Assembly: GCA_946699065.1 (NCBI GenBank)
Contig: CAMPDV010002147.1
Location: 1-64,000 of the forward strand
Length of the DNA stretch: 64,000 bases
Direction: 5' to 3'
Source: Loxodes magnus
Taxonomy: Eukaryota > Ciliophora > Karyorelictea > Loxodida > Loxodidae
A program made the translations under genes and the position numbers. How positions within the stretch are numbered: the first letter of the stretch is position 1; every line of letters starts with the position of its first letter. Shown one piece after another: positions 1-13,800 of the stretch. The notes under the pieces were generated by a model. That model was not told where the DNA came from and searched no databases. It saw nothing but the letters and a program-made list of their open reading frames with translations.

Positions 1-1
1 T

Positions 2-472
2 TTCTTCATTGTTAAATACCACGTATACAATTCCGTTTTATTTCACTATGAACTTCGCCACTGCTTGTCCGTAATCCTTCCATATTTGATTTCTAAACAC
101 TTGTATAACTTCTTAGTCTTTGGCCTTTTTCTCTACTAAATCAGTGTTTTCCAAGTAATGGTTAAAGTAAATTGCGGCCACTATTTCTGATAAATCATCA
201 TAGGCATTTTAGTAGACCCTTTACATTTATTCTTCAGGGACGTTGGCTGAAATGAGTTGTTCATTATTTTGTTAAATTATTACTTAGGTTGTTTACTTTT
301 TTTACCACATTCCTTTCTTATTTGTGCTCCTCCTTTTAGTAAAGTCCGACCAATCATGGGTATATTGCTATTTTTTTTCTATTATTCGTTCTATTATTTC
401 GTGTTCGTTCGGTTAGTTAGTTTGGTCCTGCGTAGTCTGAGGTCCTGCATTATTAGTCTGGTTTCCATGCAT
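2..472 (-). CDS. Unidentified protein gene, 3' end beyond window edge
   Basis: Reading the minus strand from the ATG at 472-470 with TAA/TAG as Gln gives about 157 codons with no TGA before the window edge. About 2-3 TGA would be expected in AT-rich non-coding DNA. The reading starts MHGNQTNNAGPQ and includes acidic/aromatic stretches such as AYDDLSEIVAAIYFNHYLEN and WKDYGQAVAKFIVKQNG. All three tryptophans are TGG. GC is clearly higher than in the AT-rich DNA to the right, and the coding strand is purine-rich. No family recognised; there is no signal peptide or membrane segment. It could be a cellular gene or a retroelement ORF1. The start is the first in-frame ATG; upstream DNA becomes AT-rich at once. 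The true end is not in the window. Confidence 0.55.
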
Positions 473-2388
473 AATAAAGAAGGTTGGAATAATTGAAGTT
501 AAGACGTGGTAAAAGAAAGTGCTTCAGGTTTTCTATCCTACTCTGAGGAGGTGTTATAAAAACCCTTTTTGAAGCTAACCATTTTTTAATATATATATAA
601 TAAAATATATAATTAATTATTTAATATAGGAGAATATATTGCTGGATTTATTTATTCTATACCCAATTTATGTTGATATCTAAAATATTGCCCTTTTATA
701 TATGTTAGTAATTCTAAAAAAAACGAAAGCTGGGTATTTAGCTCTTAGGCAGAAGTATGTTTATTTTCTAGAGTAACTCTAACTTTTAAATGAATAATAC
801 CTTTATATCAGTTTCAATGTTTAAGTCTTTCCTTCTTAGTTAGTCATTTTTTCTCACTTCTAATTTCCATCACTCAACTTTAGAATAAAAACTAAAGTGA
901 ATCTTTAGATTTTATAACTAAAAAAGCATAAAAGTGATAAATTTATTTTAAAGTAGCTTTCGAAGAAAGTTTATTGGCTTAGTTTCAGTATATTAACTAT
1001 TTTTATTTACGTCCTTAATGCAAACTTTAGCATTGCGAGTCGCTAATAAATTTCTTGAACTATTAAATATTTTATATCTTCATTATTTGTATTTAAGAAG
1101 ATTCAATGAGATTATATGGATAGTTTACTTTCATATTATTTAGAAATATTTTCAAATCAAACTTTCCAATTTTTTGTCTTGTAGGCTTGAAATTAACTGG
1201 CTCAACTTCTCTTTTATATATTGATTCTTAGCTTACATTTTCCCTTACCTTTAGAACTTAGATCCCATAAAGAATTTTCGTTTTATCCTCCTTATTTATT
1301 TTTAATTTGTCTTGTATAAAAATGATTTGTTTCTGGAAAATTAAATCTTAAATAGAAGCTTTACAAAAAGCTGATAATGATAGGAATACGATCCACTAAA
1401 TTCTATACCTAAGAAAAATATTAAGAAAGCAAAAGAAATAAAATGGTGTAGTTACAGAGATGATATGAATAGGGGTAATTAAGTATGAAATATATCCAGA
1501 TTTAATTGGATATTCTCAATAAGTTAATTCTCAATGAAATTAATCTATTTCACTAAAACTAAAGTGAGTTAAATATAGCAAAGCTATGTTGAAGATATAG
1601 ATTGAGGAAAAACTTAAATTGAATAAATTGAGAAGGAAATGTTTCCTGTTTACTGATGGAAAAAAAGGTGACGTCTAGTTTCGCTATTATAATGACTCTG
1701 GTACTGTGTAGGAGTATTAAATTTCATTGAGAGGTATTTTCATAGGCAACAATGACAAAAAAATCTGATATTCATTGTAGGTGGATTAAATTATTAGCAA
1801 TTAGAATTCATTGGCATATCTTAGTGAAGTATTCAATAAGAGTTTGAAAAATTTACTAGCATATAATTGTTTGAAAATCCTGTGAATAGCTCTGGATGAA
1901 ATTAAACTAAATTTCAGGCCTAATTATTTGGGAGTTTAACAACACAGCGAATTAAAATTTTGATCTATAAGGGTTTGTGATGCAAATTAGAATATTTGTT
2001 AAATTTAAAGCAAGATAAACAAAAACAGCTCTTCTTCAGCTATTTTTGTTTATAAATTGCACGGAAGCTATCTGGATACTCAATTTTAAAATTAGAAAAA
2101 TAAAAATCTATGGACAAAAGTTCTGCAATTATAGCCTACTCTGAACCTTATTTTACCCATTTTAAAATTATAATTTTGAGTATTCAATTGACAGTGAGAG
2201 TTAGCTTAAGGCTTATAATTTGAATAAAAGTTAGCGGACTTAATTGAAAGATTTTAGATAAGAGGTTTAGTGTAATTAACCAAAATAAACTTATATTTAA
2301 AATTCTTAATAAAGAAGCTGATTATTAATTTTTGCTATCTATATAATTAAAAATAACTTAAATCTTCTTTGTAGATACAGTCATTATT
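473..2388. other. AT-rich DNA with weak, unresolved coding-like frames
   Basis: Two divergent frames read plausibly: minus from an ATG at 1268 down to about 720, and plus from an ATG at 1322 to about 2330. Both carry TGA at roughly 2-3 percent of codons, the level expected by chance, so I do not call genes. The plus frame includes GKKGDVQFRYYNDSGTVQEY, which is unusually protein-like, so a decayed gene here is possible. Confidence 0.3.
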
Positions 2389-2826
2389 ATGGTTTATCTT
2401 TATTAAGCTATGCTATTAAGTTATTCATTTGAAATCAAGGATAAAAATTAAATTTTTTAATTTACGAAAAAGAAGTCTTAAGAGTAAATAATATCATTAA
2501 ATGGGATTTCCTTTAATATTTGTGTATTCTTTGATAAAAAGCCAAAAGACTAAATTCTATAATTAGTTTTTACAAATAATCGCCTTATAATATTATTTGG
2601 AAAAGAGTCTTTAACTTATATTCAAATTTCAGATATAAGATTAATAAATATAGAGGCCTTTAGTAAATTAATATATGCTTAAGAATAATATAAGCATAGA
2701 AGCTTTTTGAAGATAAATTAAAACTCTATATTTTTTCTTTCTCTAGCCGAACTATTAAGATTTAATCCCCTAGATTTTCGGTTTTTAGTATTCAATTTTT
2801 TTAATATTTTCCAATTATTGGACTGA
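2389..2826 (+). CDS. Short unidentified protein, TGA-terminated
   Basis: From the ATG at 2389 the frame runs 145 codons without TGA and ends at TGA 2824-2826, with TAA/TAG as Gln. It begins MVYLYQAMLLSYSFEIKDKN and ends with a hydrophobic phenylalanine/leucine-rich tail (FRFLVFNFFNIFQLLD) that could be a membrane anchor. About 2.5 TGA would be expected by chance over this length, so support is moderate. No family recognised. It could also be the 3' exon of a gene starting further left. Confidence 0.35.
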
Positions 2827-3699
2827 TTATCGTTCTATTGATATAGTAATCTAAATTATTTAAATTATTATATTACATTTAAGGAGATAGATTAATACAT
2901 TTAAGGAGATAGATTAATACATTTAATTAATCCTCTCTAAACATCAAAATGAAATAGTTAGAAGAATTAATTTTTAAAGACTGGCTGAAAAATTAGAATG
3001 TGAAATTCAGATAATATGAGATGCTTCCCTTCTTTATAAATTTTAAATATAAAAATGATGTAAAAGTTAAATCGGAAAGAAAGTTCCTTAAATAATTACT
3101 TTTGCCTAATTTTCTTAATTCTTAAATGTAAAAATAGATATAAATTAATTAATATATCTCTTATATAAGATTATAATTATTTTTCTAAGTTACTCAATTA
3201 GATTTCTATGACAGTAGTTTAAATATCTATTATTATTTCAAAGCATAATTTAATAAATTGCTTGAATGATAAGCTAATTTAATCTTTTATTATTTCTTTA
3301 ATTTTTTAAGTCACTAATAAATCTTTTCATTTCTAGTGCTAAATACCTTCTTGAATTAAATCTAATTAAAGTTAAATTTATTATTTACTTAGAAGGTTTA
3401 ACTTAATAATACTAATTGTATATACTTATAAAATCATTTGTTGTTTTTTATATTTGAAACATTTATAAATCTATTATTGCTTTTAAGTTTCTTTATTAAC
3501 GTTTTTCTGTCTTATTAGTTCCCTCTTATTATCTATAAGCTTTCAGTTGCTTTAATTATTTTCCTCATTTCATTAGTCTCTTTATTATTATTATGCTTCT
3601 TAATTATTTTTATTCTATTTAGTCTCTTATCTTACTTAATATGTCCAGCATAATGTTCGTAATAAATAGATAGAGTTAAAATAACTTAAAAATGTATGG
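2827..3699. other. AT-rich intergenic DNA
   Basis: Holds a 21-bp direct duplication (unit ACATTTAAGGAGATAGATTA, copies beginning near 2876 and 2896) and otherwise no gene, RNA or repeat that I can support. Confidence 0.5.
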
Positions 3700-3705
3700 A
3701 AAAAA
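3700..3705 (-). terminator. RNA polymerase III terminator of tRNA-Asp
   Basis: Six consecutive T on the minus strand directly abut the 3' end of the tRNA-Asp gene, the usual Pol III stop signal. Confidence 0.8.
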
Positions 3706-3777
3706 CTCCGAGGCCGGGGATTGAACCCGGGTCGTCTGCGTGACAGGCAGAAATACTAGCCACTATACTACCTCGGA
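3706..3777 (-). tRNA. tRNA-Asp (GUC)
   Basis: On the minus strand this 72-nt stretch folds as a complete cloverleaf. The acceptor stem TCCGAGG pairs with CCTCGGA, the discriminator is G, the anticodon loop CTGTCAC carries GTC, and the T arm is CCGGG-TTCAATC-CCCGG. Both internal promoter boxes are intact and the sequence matches the eukaryotic tRNA-Asp pattern closely. There is no intron and no encoded CCA. It sits alone between AT-rich flanks with a T6 terminator immediately downstream. Nothing suggests decay, so it is probably functional. Confidence 0.95.
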
Positions 3778-6329
3778 TCTTATAATTAATAACTTAAGAA
3801 GCTTATAAATAAATAGCAACATACTCAATTAATAAGAGAAGCCTTTATAATTAGCATATTATATCTAAGGATATATAATTATTAAAATCTCTATATTAAA
3901 TGACTTACACATTAATAAAATAAAAATCTAAATCAATTTACTGTTTTTATCATATTTAAATTGAGTTAACTATTATCAATATTATTTAAAAAATAATTTA
4001 AGCAAAATCTTAGGAATAATTCAAATGCAGTTTAGATTTTTTATAAAGATATCAAATTTTATTCCACAAGGACTTAATTCTCACTATTGAAGAGAAGTTA
4101 TTTGCATTAATAAAAAAGATGAGGAAGCAATAAAAAGCTCTAAAAATATGCCAAAGCTCACATAAATAAGAAATTTATTTCAAAATTAAGATGATTTTTT
4201 AAGGAATAGATAAGTATAACTAAATAACTATTAAAAAAGTTAAATTTTAAGAGCTTAAAGAGAAAAACCTTGCATTAAAAATTTGAAAATTGATAAAAAG
4301 CTTTTATAGTTTATGAAAAGATAACAGAAAGTAAATTTATCGTACCCTTTTTCTTATACAATTATATTATGGTTAAAATGAAACTACGTATTTAGAGTTA
4401 TACAATGAAAGACTTTTTATAATCATAATTTTTAGTATTAGAGTTGAACTATATAATTTTTTATTTTTTAAGAATTATCATATATTTGGCAGATAGCAAT
4501 CTAAATACTCATCTTAATTAAAATATTTTTAATTACTTGCTAAGTAAATTGTGCATGATTCATCAAATATTAATGCTAGCTATGACTAGAAAATCTTAAA
4601 AATACATAAAAATAATTTAATTTGAAGAAATTTAAAATAATAAACTTTTAAGTGTTATAAAGTTAAAAAATAAGTTATATAAAAATCCTGAAGCAAACAA
4701 ATCTAAAATTCAATTATAAGATTAACTGGACGAAATGTTTATCTAAATCCAATGTAAGATTAGTAAAAGGGAAATATAAGAGCTATTTTATAAAAATAAA
4801 GATATATAAGTCATTCAGAGTTCTTTAACATTATGAAATTGTTTAAAAAATCAGTCATAGATCTTTAAGTGCTTGAGATGCTATATGCAACAAGAAATTT
4901 ACCTCTAGATATTGAAAATATTTTAGTGATTATTAAAGAAAAATAAGTAATTATAAAGCAAAATTTAGTTAAATTTAATACTCTTAAATTTTGTAGATAA
5001 ATAGTTTTTTTAATTAATAAGATAAAATATTATACTTAGATTTTATTAAGATTTGTGATGCAGATCAGAAACAGAAAAAATAATATAAAGAAGCTATTTG
5101 AAAGAAAAAACTTAGCTGTACTAAATAATATTTCAGGTAAATTAAATTGAAGAATTTTAAAATAATTAAAAAGAACTCTCTTTTAAAGATACTTAGACAG
5201 ATCTTTTAAATCTCATATAGTAGATTTATTAATATTCTTTCACCAGACTTTAAAATTAGTATTTATAGCTTTATTGGTCTTATTTCTTTAAGTAAAGGCT
5301 ACTTGAGCTAAAATATCACTCAATTAACTTATTTGCGTGCATTGTTAATTTTGCTAGGTCTCATTGTCTTCATTCATCAGCTTTATTTTTTATTCTACTG
5401 TACTTTTTTTTTAAATATTCCAAATACAATTTATCTATATTAGTCTCTATGATCTAAATAAGCTAGTCCTTTATCTAGCAATATTAGCAGATAATGGTGT
5501 TTATCTAGGTTAGATCCTTAGGTAGATATACAAGCTACTCATTTCCTTAATAAGGTATTTTAACTCCGCTTCAGAGCATACACATCAACAATCTCATTAT
5601 TTCGATTTCTACTGGCAAGCCTATCACAAAAAGTTCAATTCCTAGATCATCTAATAACTCTAGCTATTATTTCTATAACTCTTCAAGTAGCAGTCCTTAC
5701 ATTTCCTATTTAAACATACCAAAGCCTAGAATTCATACATTATTAAACTCTAAAATTTGCAGCAAATTCCATAAATTTAATCTAAATTTTTTCTATAAAA
5801 TTTAAAGGATTTTTAGTAGCATATTAAGTATATGGTATTTAGTTTTTATGGCTATCTCTTTAAATATACTTTCTCTTCTTTTACCTCATTAAAGGGTTTA
5901 TTATATCAGTGTTAATATATTTAATTATAAGTTACAGGGTAGAGGTAATTGAATGACTAAATCTTTCAGGCTTTAACCTAAGAATCACAGATGAAATTAG
6001 AGTTATTTTGGAGGTAATATTAAAGTTTAATTCTGTGAGACTCAGTAGCTGACTAATGCCTTTAATATTCGATGCATTATACTATTTTATATAGTTTTTA
6101 ATAAATAAGATATTTGTAAGTGCGGATTTGGTATTAATTATGAATAAGGTGTATAAGGAATAATTAATGAATAGTTATAAGTTCTTGATATTTAATTATT
6201 TTCATTTATGCAAAAATTTAGAGTTTATGCTCAAACTTAGTTATATATTTTGGTTTTGTTTAATGAGTGCAATCTTGAGCTTGTGTACGTGAGATTCTGA
6301 TTAACATTTTAATATTTTGATTACCTTAT
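3778..6329. other. AT-rich stretch, no supported gene
   Basis: Both strands between about 5100 and 5850 can be read as plausible protein (minus: leucine/glutamate-rich; plus: hydrophobic). The TGA density is at chance level and the two readings are antisense to each other. The plus strand is pyrimidine-rich here, which in this window usually marks a minus-strand gene, but I cannot fix a model. Confidence 0.3.
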
Positions 6330-7834
6330 TTTCTGCTTATTTTATACTTATCTCGTTCTATTTTTTTTATCTAGAACAATCCTTTTCTAATATCCCCTTT
6401 CTTGATTTTTTCGGCAATTATTTGACTTGAAGTAGTTACAGCTTATAAAAAACCTTACTATACAATTCTCTGTCTTCATCTTGCAATTAGATGGTGTTCA
6501 CTGGAATATTTTTCCAGATATTCCAACAATCCCTTTTTGATTTTATTTAGACTTTCTAGATAATTATAAAAAATATCCCTTACTCTTTTATAAAGTTAAA
6601 TTCCAGTTTTTCTTTCAAGTCTAAAATATTTAGCATAATAGAAGATTAAATATAATTATACTTTCATTTAGCTTTTATTTAGAACTTCTTTTAACTACCT
6701 ATGAAAGCTAGTCCAGCTCTTCCACTACTTCCTTACTAATTTTTCGTTTAATTAAGCGGCAAATTAAAGCACCTTACATTCCTATTCTTCAGTTATCTTT
6801 CTATTTTCTAGCTTTCTTGCTTAGACTTTTAGCTTTTCAATTAAATTTAGTTTTAAGAATCTTCTTAAGATCTATTTAATTTTTTAATTTATTATTAATA
6901 ATACTAAAAAGCCCTAAAAACTTATTGTAAGGTAGCTTATTAAAATGCAAGAAATATTTATTTTTAGCAGATTTTAGTAAAGGAATTTGAGATAGTATTG
7001 GAACAAAATTAAAGGAACTAAACTTAAAACCAAAACTTATAGTTCTAGTTGAAAAAGGAAGATAAGCTAAAAGTTCAAGAACTAGATAAAAGATAAGAAT
7101 GTCAATTTAAGTTCGAAGAGTAGGCTAATTTAAGTATTGCGGGAAAGACTTAATCAGATTTTTAAAAAAATTACTTAAAACAGCTAGAGTAAAACCTTTG
7201 GATTTTGGAATAAAACAGTATGATAAAAAATATAATCTCTGATGTCTAGTTTCTATCTTACTTTTTTCTCAAAGAATGGTAAATTAATCTTAAAAATAAT
7301 TTAAACTAAGCCATAAAATTATTCTTTTGAGCATCACTTTTCTTTTACTAGATTAACTCTTACTATAGACTTCTTAAGTTCTCAAACCGCTTATCTTTCA
7401 AACTTCTTTAAATACCTAAACAAATTTAAAGGTTTTAAAATTAATAGATTACTAGAAATAAGGGTTTTCAAATAAATATGTTCAAATATAGATTTTATTC
7501 TATTAATATCTACTTTTCATTGAACATGAGATTTTTTCATTATAATCTTCTATATTTCAAAATTTAAATTACAGTTTATTTAAAATGTTCTTTCTTAAAA
7601 ATTAAAGGCTATCAACTTCCTCTTATGAATTTAGATTTTTAGGATAAAATTTTTAGTATAAAGGATTGGTATTTTCTTTTTATTTTTGCACAGAGTTTAA
7701 TGTAGATTCAGATTATCCGGGATTTTCTTTTCATTATTTTTATGGGATAACAATTTTGTCACTCTATCTGCTTTTTCCTTTATTTGCTCATCGTTCATAA
7801 TTTGATAATTATCCATACAATGATCTTGATGCAT
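6330..7834 (-). CDS. Candidate helical protein gene, frame changes unresolved
   Basis: The minus strand is purine-rich and two long readings look genuine. One runs from the ATG at 7834-7832 (MHQDHCMDNYQIMNDEQIKE, then lysine-rich helical sequence to about 7210), with three TGA in roughly 200 codons, all placed where Trp fits (for example VQ-W-KVDINR). The second, about 6830-6340, contains KLENRKITEEQECKVLQFAA and EYLEKYSSEHHLIA followed by R-TGA-RQR, with one TGA in roughly 160 codons. Charged amphipathic content suggests a coiled-coil or IQ-like helical protein. No family recognised. The segments are not all in one frame, so short introns or decay must intervene. The extent is approximate. 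Confidence 0.35.
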
Positions 7835-10800
7835 GAAAGATTCACTAAAGTCAAGTTATATAGTAATTTAGAATTGCTATAAAGTGTTTTTATTCAAGAA
7901 AACAGTGTTATCTTCAACCAAAGCATAGATCTATAAATTACTTGTTAGGTTAGTAAAGTCACTTTTTCTCTCTTTTAACACTTATTAAATCGCTTTCCAT
8001 ATTAAGATTGATTATCAGTTTATGATATTTACAATTTGTTTTATTCCCTTGTAGATCTTAAAATCTTGTTAAGACACTAAATCATTATTATAGACAAAAA
8101 TGTATCAAAATGAGATAGTAGAAAAATTAGCTAAAAAGAAATAAGATAGCCAATAGAAGAGTTTCTTCTGCGATAAGAAATGGCAATTAAGTATAAAATA
8201 TAGTAGATAAAATATATGACTTACTATATTTTCTTAAACTTTACTAGGATATTTTTACAAATCTACTTCCATCAGTCACTCCTAGATCTATTAAAATTGC
8301 AACTCTAAAATTTTAACCTTTAAATTATCCAATCTTCTTATTAAATAGAATTATAAGGTTTATCAATATGCGTCAAAAGTAAAAGGATAATCTTTATACT
8401 TCAGTAAAGTTTTCCTTATTGTTTGATATTAATTTTATTCAAGAGTCTGTTATGGAAACCAAGTTACTCATTGGGATGTTTTGGTAAATTTATAGGATAA
8501 AACCAAATGCTCATTCTAAATTTATTCTTGCCTTTCGCACTGCAAGAAGAAATTCAAGCCTTTTAGTTAAATTTTAAAAAATCATATTATAAAGAGTAAG
8601 CAGCAACTGAATGCTTATAGCTTGACTAATTTTCATTATCCTCTCTTTTTTTATTTAAAAATAGCTCTTAGTTTGATTCTTCCACGCTTTACATTTAATA
8701 TTTTCAGTCTTCTTATACTTATTCTTAACTTTAGCCTCCTTCATTTTTCCCTAATTTAATCATCCTTTTCTTATTCTTCAAACTCTTGCATAAATTAAAC
8801 GAATCTAAATAATCCTAAAAATAAGTCTTAAATTTATAATAGTTAATTAATTAGGTTTTTCTATAGAACATAATGTTTCTTTTTCTCATTCTTACTAGCT
8901 TATATTCCCATTTGATACATTATAGATGGAAGCGTCCAAGCGTTTGCTACATTTCAACGAATTTAACTTAGATATTCGTATTTTTTAATTTTCTTTCTAG
9001 ATATAGAATTCTTCCAGGAACTTTTAGAAATTTAGTGTTCCTCATGACTCAAATCCTCTATTTTACAAGGATTTTTTCTAAATAGTAAATAATACAAAAA
9101 AAACCTCCTTAGAGATAGTTAGGGAAGCTAAGCATTTTTGCAGGCAATTCTTTTATTAACCATTATTTATCCTTAAGAGTTTAAAATTTTAAATAAATAA
9201 AATAATTTAAGCCTAATAGCTCTTTTTATACTAGATATTCTTTCTCCTTAACATAGGATAGAAGAATTACTTTATAGATTTATAAAATTTAGACTATATA
9301 AGGATTTTTAAACGTAGGATTTTTTGTATAGTTAAATCTATTTTTTCTAACTATTATACTATCTTTGTAACTTGCTCAGTATTAAACTTAATATAATAGA
9401 GCTATTTAGTAATTTATATAAGCTATGGTATCTAATTTTAGACTATCTGGCTCTTTACTTATTAGTTATGATACTTGCTACAACTTTCTATATAATTTCT
9501 GTAAGTTTCCTGATGTTATATTTAATCTTATTTCATAGTAACTTGAAACTACTCTTGAGATTTACTCTTTTTTCCTTTATTTTAGGATGGATATCATAAG
9601 AACTATCTCATATCTTGAGGAGTGAATTTGGGGTTTTGGTACTTACTTCAATAATTAAGTCTCGCTTAAAATTAAAATTTTCTAAATTATAGATGAATAA
9701 CCAATTAATAAAGTATCAGATAACTCTTGTTTATAAAGAAGTTGGCTGGTTTTTTATCTATATTAATTATTCTATACTTATATAGATACTTGAGTTAATT
9801 TATTACGCATTATAATTAAGACCACTTTAGTAGAAACTTATTATAGGTTGCTAAAATAAACAATTACATCAAGTTCTAGTAATAATCATGCTATAATCTA
9901 TTATCCTTATAACTTGATATAAGCCGTAAAGAAATGACACTGTACTTCTATTTCTTTTTAGATACTCACTTTATGAAGATAATTTTTAACCTAAAACTTA
10001 GCCATATCCTTCCTTAATTTTAGACTAAAAATAAGTTAAGGTATATGATAGTTGACTTGGTAAGATTTGGTATAAAGGAAGGTTATAGTAAATATAGAAT
10101 TAATAAAGATAAATGAACAATAAATAAAAATAACTGATTTACTTTATTTAAAACTACTAAGACAAATAACTTTTAGTTAAAAATATCTATTCTAGTTTAT
10201 ATTTAATTACTACAACTAAAATAACAAAAGAAAAATAATAATCAATACAGTTTAATTAAATAACTAAGCTCTTGCTATAAGCTTAATTCATAATTAATAG
10301 TAATTAGCTAATTAATAAGGATTTGTATTATTATTAAACATAAGATATTATAATTAGATTATATCTTTTTAGCCTAATTATTGGTAGAATTATTAAATAA
10401 ATAATAAAACTAGATAAGCTTTAGTTATAGCTTCTATTATAAATAAAGTAAGCATTATTATTTTATTATGAAAGAAGTATTAATGTAGAATAATTAGAAT
10501 TCATATATTTAGAGACTTAACAATTCTAATAATCCTAATTAAATTGGTATCATTTACTTATAAATATCTACTATATTTTAAATTAAAACATTAAGTTTAT
10601 TAAATGTTCTTCTAGAGCTTTATAAATTAGTAATTGCCTTTATACTTTTTATGATTGTCTAAAGATTGGAAAGCTATATTTTATAAAATAGCATTATCAA
10701 TAAAGAAAAGGGGCATCTATTTATACTTTTAGTTATAGTAATAATAGCTAATCTTATGAATAACTAAAGATACTAATCCATTAACTCCTTCATAATATAC

Positions 10801-13800
10801 TATTATCTATTCATAAGATACTACCTAACTTTATATTTGCATGTCTAGCATACTCAAATCATATGCCTTCTTCTTAAGGAATGTTGTAGTATAGAGTGAA
10901 GGAAGAAAGGAATGATATATTTAGATTTTTATTTAGTATAATAGATTTGTATATTTATCTATTTAATAGCTTAAGATACACTCTATCATATAAAGTAACT
11001 TTAGCTTAACTTATTTCAAATTAATACCTTATTATTTGCCATTCAAAACCTTCCTTAATTTAACCCTAAAAATACCAAATCAGCAACACTAGTAAGTAAT
11101 AAACCTTAAAATTAATTAGCAGATAGAAGAAATTTCAAAGCCTATAAATTGAAATACTTAGAACTATTGGATTGCTAGATCTATTAGTAAGTATTCAAAT
11201 AAGATTAGCATATAACAAATTCCATTTCTATTAATACTCAAGGATAATATCAGCTAAGATCACCTGGCTACTGTTAAAAATCTAAATTTATTAATAAAAT
11301 CCAAATAAAAGTAAATTACAACTCTCATATCTTAAAATAATCTAGCACACTTAGATTCTATGATAGTTCCAAATTATTCTTTTAGTAATATTTAATTAAT
11401 AAAGAAACTTTAAGAAAATTAGAAAATAAAAGATTCAAATAAATAAGATAATCAGTTTAATTAAAAGCATATACAATTACAATTTAGTCCGCTAAATCTT
11501 TAGTAAACCTTTATATTATAAAAATAAACAAGCTAAAACTAATTAAAATTATACTTCCTTAAAGTAATTATCTTTATATACCTAATTAAGATGCAAACCT
11601 TTCATTTATAAACATATCATTATAAATTAAATTAGCTTAATACTTTTTAATATCTAAGATAAAACTAAAGATTATTTATGAGATATAAGATTTAATATAA
11701 TTAGAATTTAACTCTATAGGATATATAAAATACTTTTTGATAGATAAATTTAATATTTTATTTGTATGATATATAGAAGGAATCAATCAGATAAAGAGTT
11801 GCTAATTTTAAGTTAAGTATTTAAATATAATTGCATCTTTAATCTCTTTATACTGAAGGAATCCTTCAGTATAACTTTAGATGAGAACTAAATAATAGTT
11901 AGAAGAATAAATTATAGTGATAGAAAAGGCATAGAAATATGTAATAACTCCAAGTATAGCATATTGAGGAAAATGATTTATAGAAAGAAAGAAAGATAGA
12001 AAGATAGAAAAAATAGTAGCTGCTAGAGTTTATTAAATAAAAATAGATTCCTGTTGATCAAGTCGTATTTCACCCTCGAAAAGGATCTGATTCTAATTAT
12101 GCTAGCTGAATTGCTATTTAGAATGAAAATAGTGAATATTTTTGAAGGATCTAACATCACATCTTCTAATTAATTACCTCATAAATTTCTAAAGCAAGAA
12201 AACAAAACAAATGAGCATTTATTAAGACTATTAAAATCCTGAAAAATAATTGGTGAGTTCTTCGTTCAAAAATTATGCAGAAAGATTCTTTTAAGAAAGA
12301 TTAGCAGAAACTAGAAGATCTGATTTTATCTTTTATCGTTTTAAATTTATCATTGGAAGAGACAAAAAGGAGAATATAGTTATCAAGAAAATACACGATG
12401 AATGATAAAAGCTAGCGTTGATTTATTCCCTAAGATATATTTAAAATGATGTCTGATCAAATAAGAAATTGATAGATTTTTTGAAGATCCTTCATTTAAT
12501 AAGTAAATAAATATATAAAGCATTAATTAAGCTATCTTTGCATTATCTTCTAATTATTTGACTATTCTTCACTATAACTTTATCAATAATTAATATAATA
12601 TCTTTTAAGAATAGTAATATTATTCTTTTATAATTTAATTTTAATTTTAAATACTCTCTCTGTTTAAGTATTATACTTCTTAAAAAGGTAACTAGAGTTT
12701 CTTATAAGATGATTCAACAAAATAATATTTTTAGTTTTTGAAGAATGAAAAAGCTTATATAAAAATATCTAAGAGTAAATAAATAAATATCCCTTTTATT
12801 ACAATCAGACTAATAAATATCAGATTTACTTAGTAAGTTAATAGTAATAAGCATAAAAACTCTCTGTAGCTATAATAGCTTATTTAAGAAATTAATTCAC
12901 TAATAATTTTGTTTTACCTTTCCTTTAGTAATAAAAAGCAGATGCTAGTGTGTTTATATTGTATTAGCATGTGTTGATGATAAAGCTTTAAGACAATAAA
13001 GATTTAATTAATAAATAATAATAAAAGATCAGAATTAAATAGTTTTATTAAATCTCAGAAGGAAACTCTAATTATATTTAAATAGCAAAGCAATAAAATA
13101 AAAATTATCATTACTTTAAATAAATTGCAGGCTATAATTCTAAATCAATACCATTAAAATACATCAATAGCAGAGATTATTATCATAATCAAAAGAAAAG
13201 TTTAATATATATAAGTATATTATTGATAAGCTTAAGAACTTCATACAACTAAAATTAAGTAAATATCTCTATTGATAAATGTTTCTACTAAATAACAAAT
13301 AATTAGAGAAAGGATTTTAACAATATCTTATTAAGATAGCCTTTAACTTTATTTTGTATATCTTAAATTTGGTAATTATTTAAGACAGTGCTTAATTTAT
13401 TATTATATGGTTATATGACTTCTATTAATCTAAATTATTGATCATAATTATCTCTTTAACTCTTAAGCAACAGAAATAGTTAACTATAGATGGAATTACT
13501 ATTTTACTAGTTAAACTAAATATAATATCTATATTTAATTTATTAGTTTAGCTATAGAAGAATAAATATCTAATGTAATATAATACAAACATTAAAAGAA
13601 GGTATTAAAATACTAAATCTTTTAAATTTAGTAATAAACTTGTTTATTTAGTTATTTTCTTTAAATATTAGAATAATTTTAACTTTTGAAAGTATAATTA
13701 AAATTAATATTTTTAGCTATAGGACTAAACTTTTATTCAAATTTAACTTATTTTATTAAAAGTAAAGAAAGAAAATATCATTCTACTTTTTTATAAACAA

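Noticed and set aside
720..1268. Minus-strand reading starting MGSKFQRQGK
   Set aside because: Four or five TGA in about 180 codons is what random AT-rich DNA gives; no motif or second copy.
1322..2330. Long plus-strand reading that looks like a protein
   Set aside because: Without stop codons any frame reads through. TGA density here is at chance level and other frames look equally plausible, so not called as a gene.
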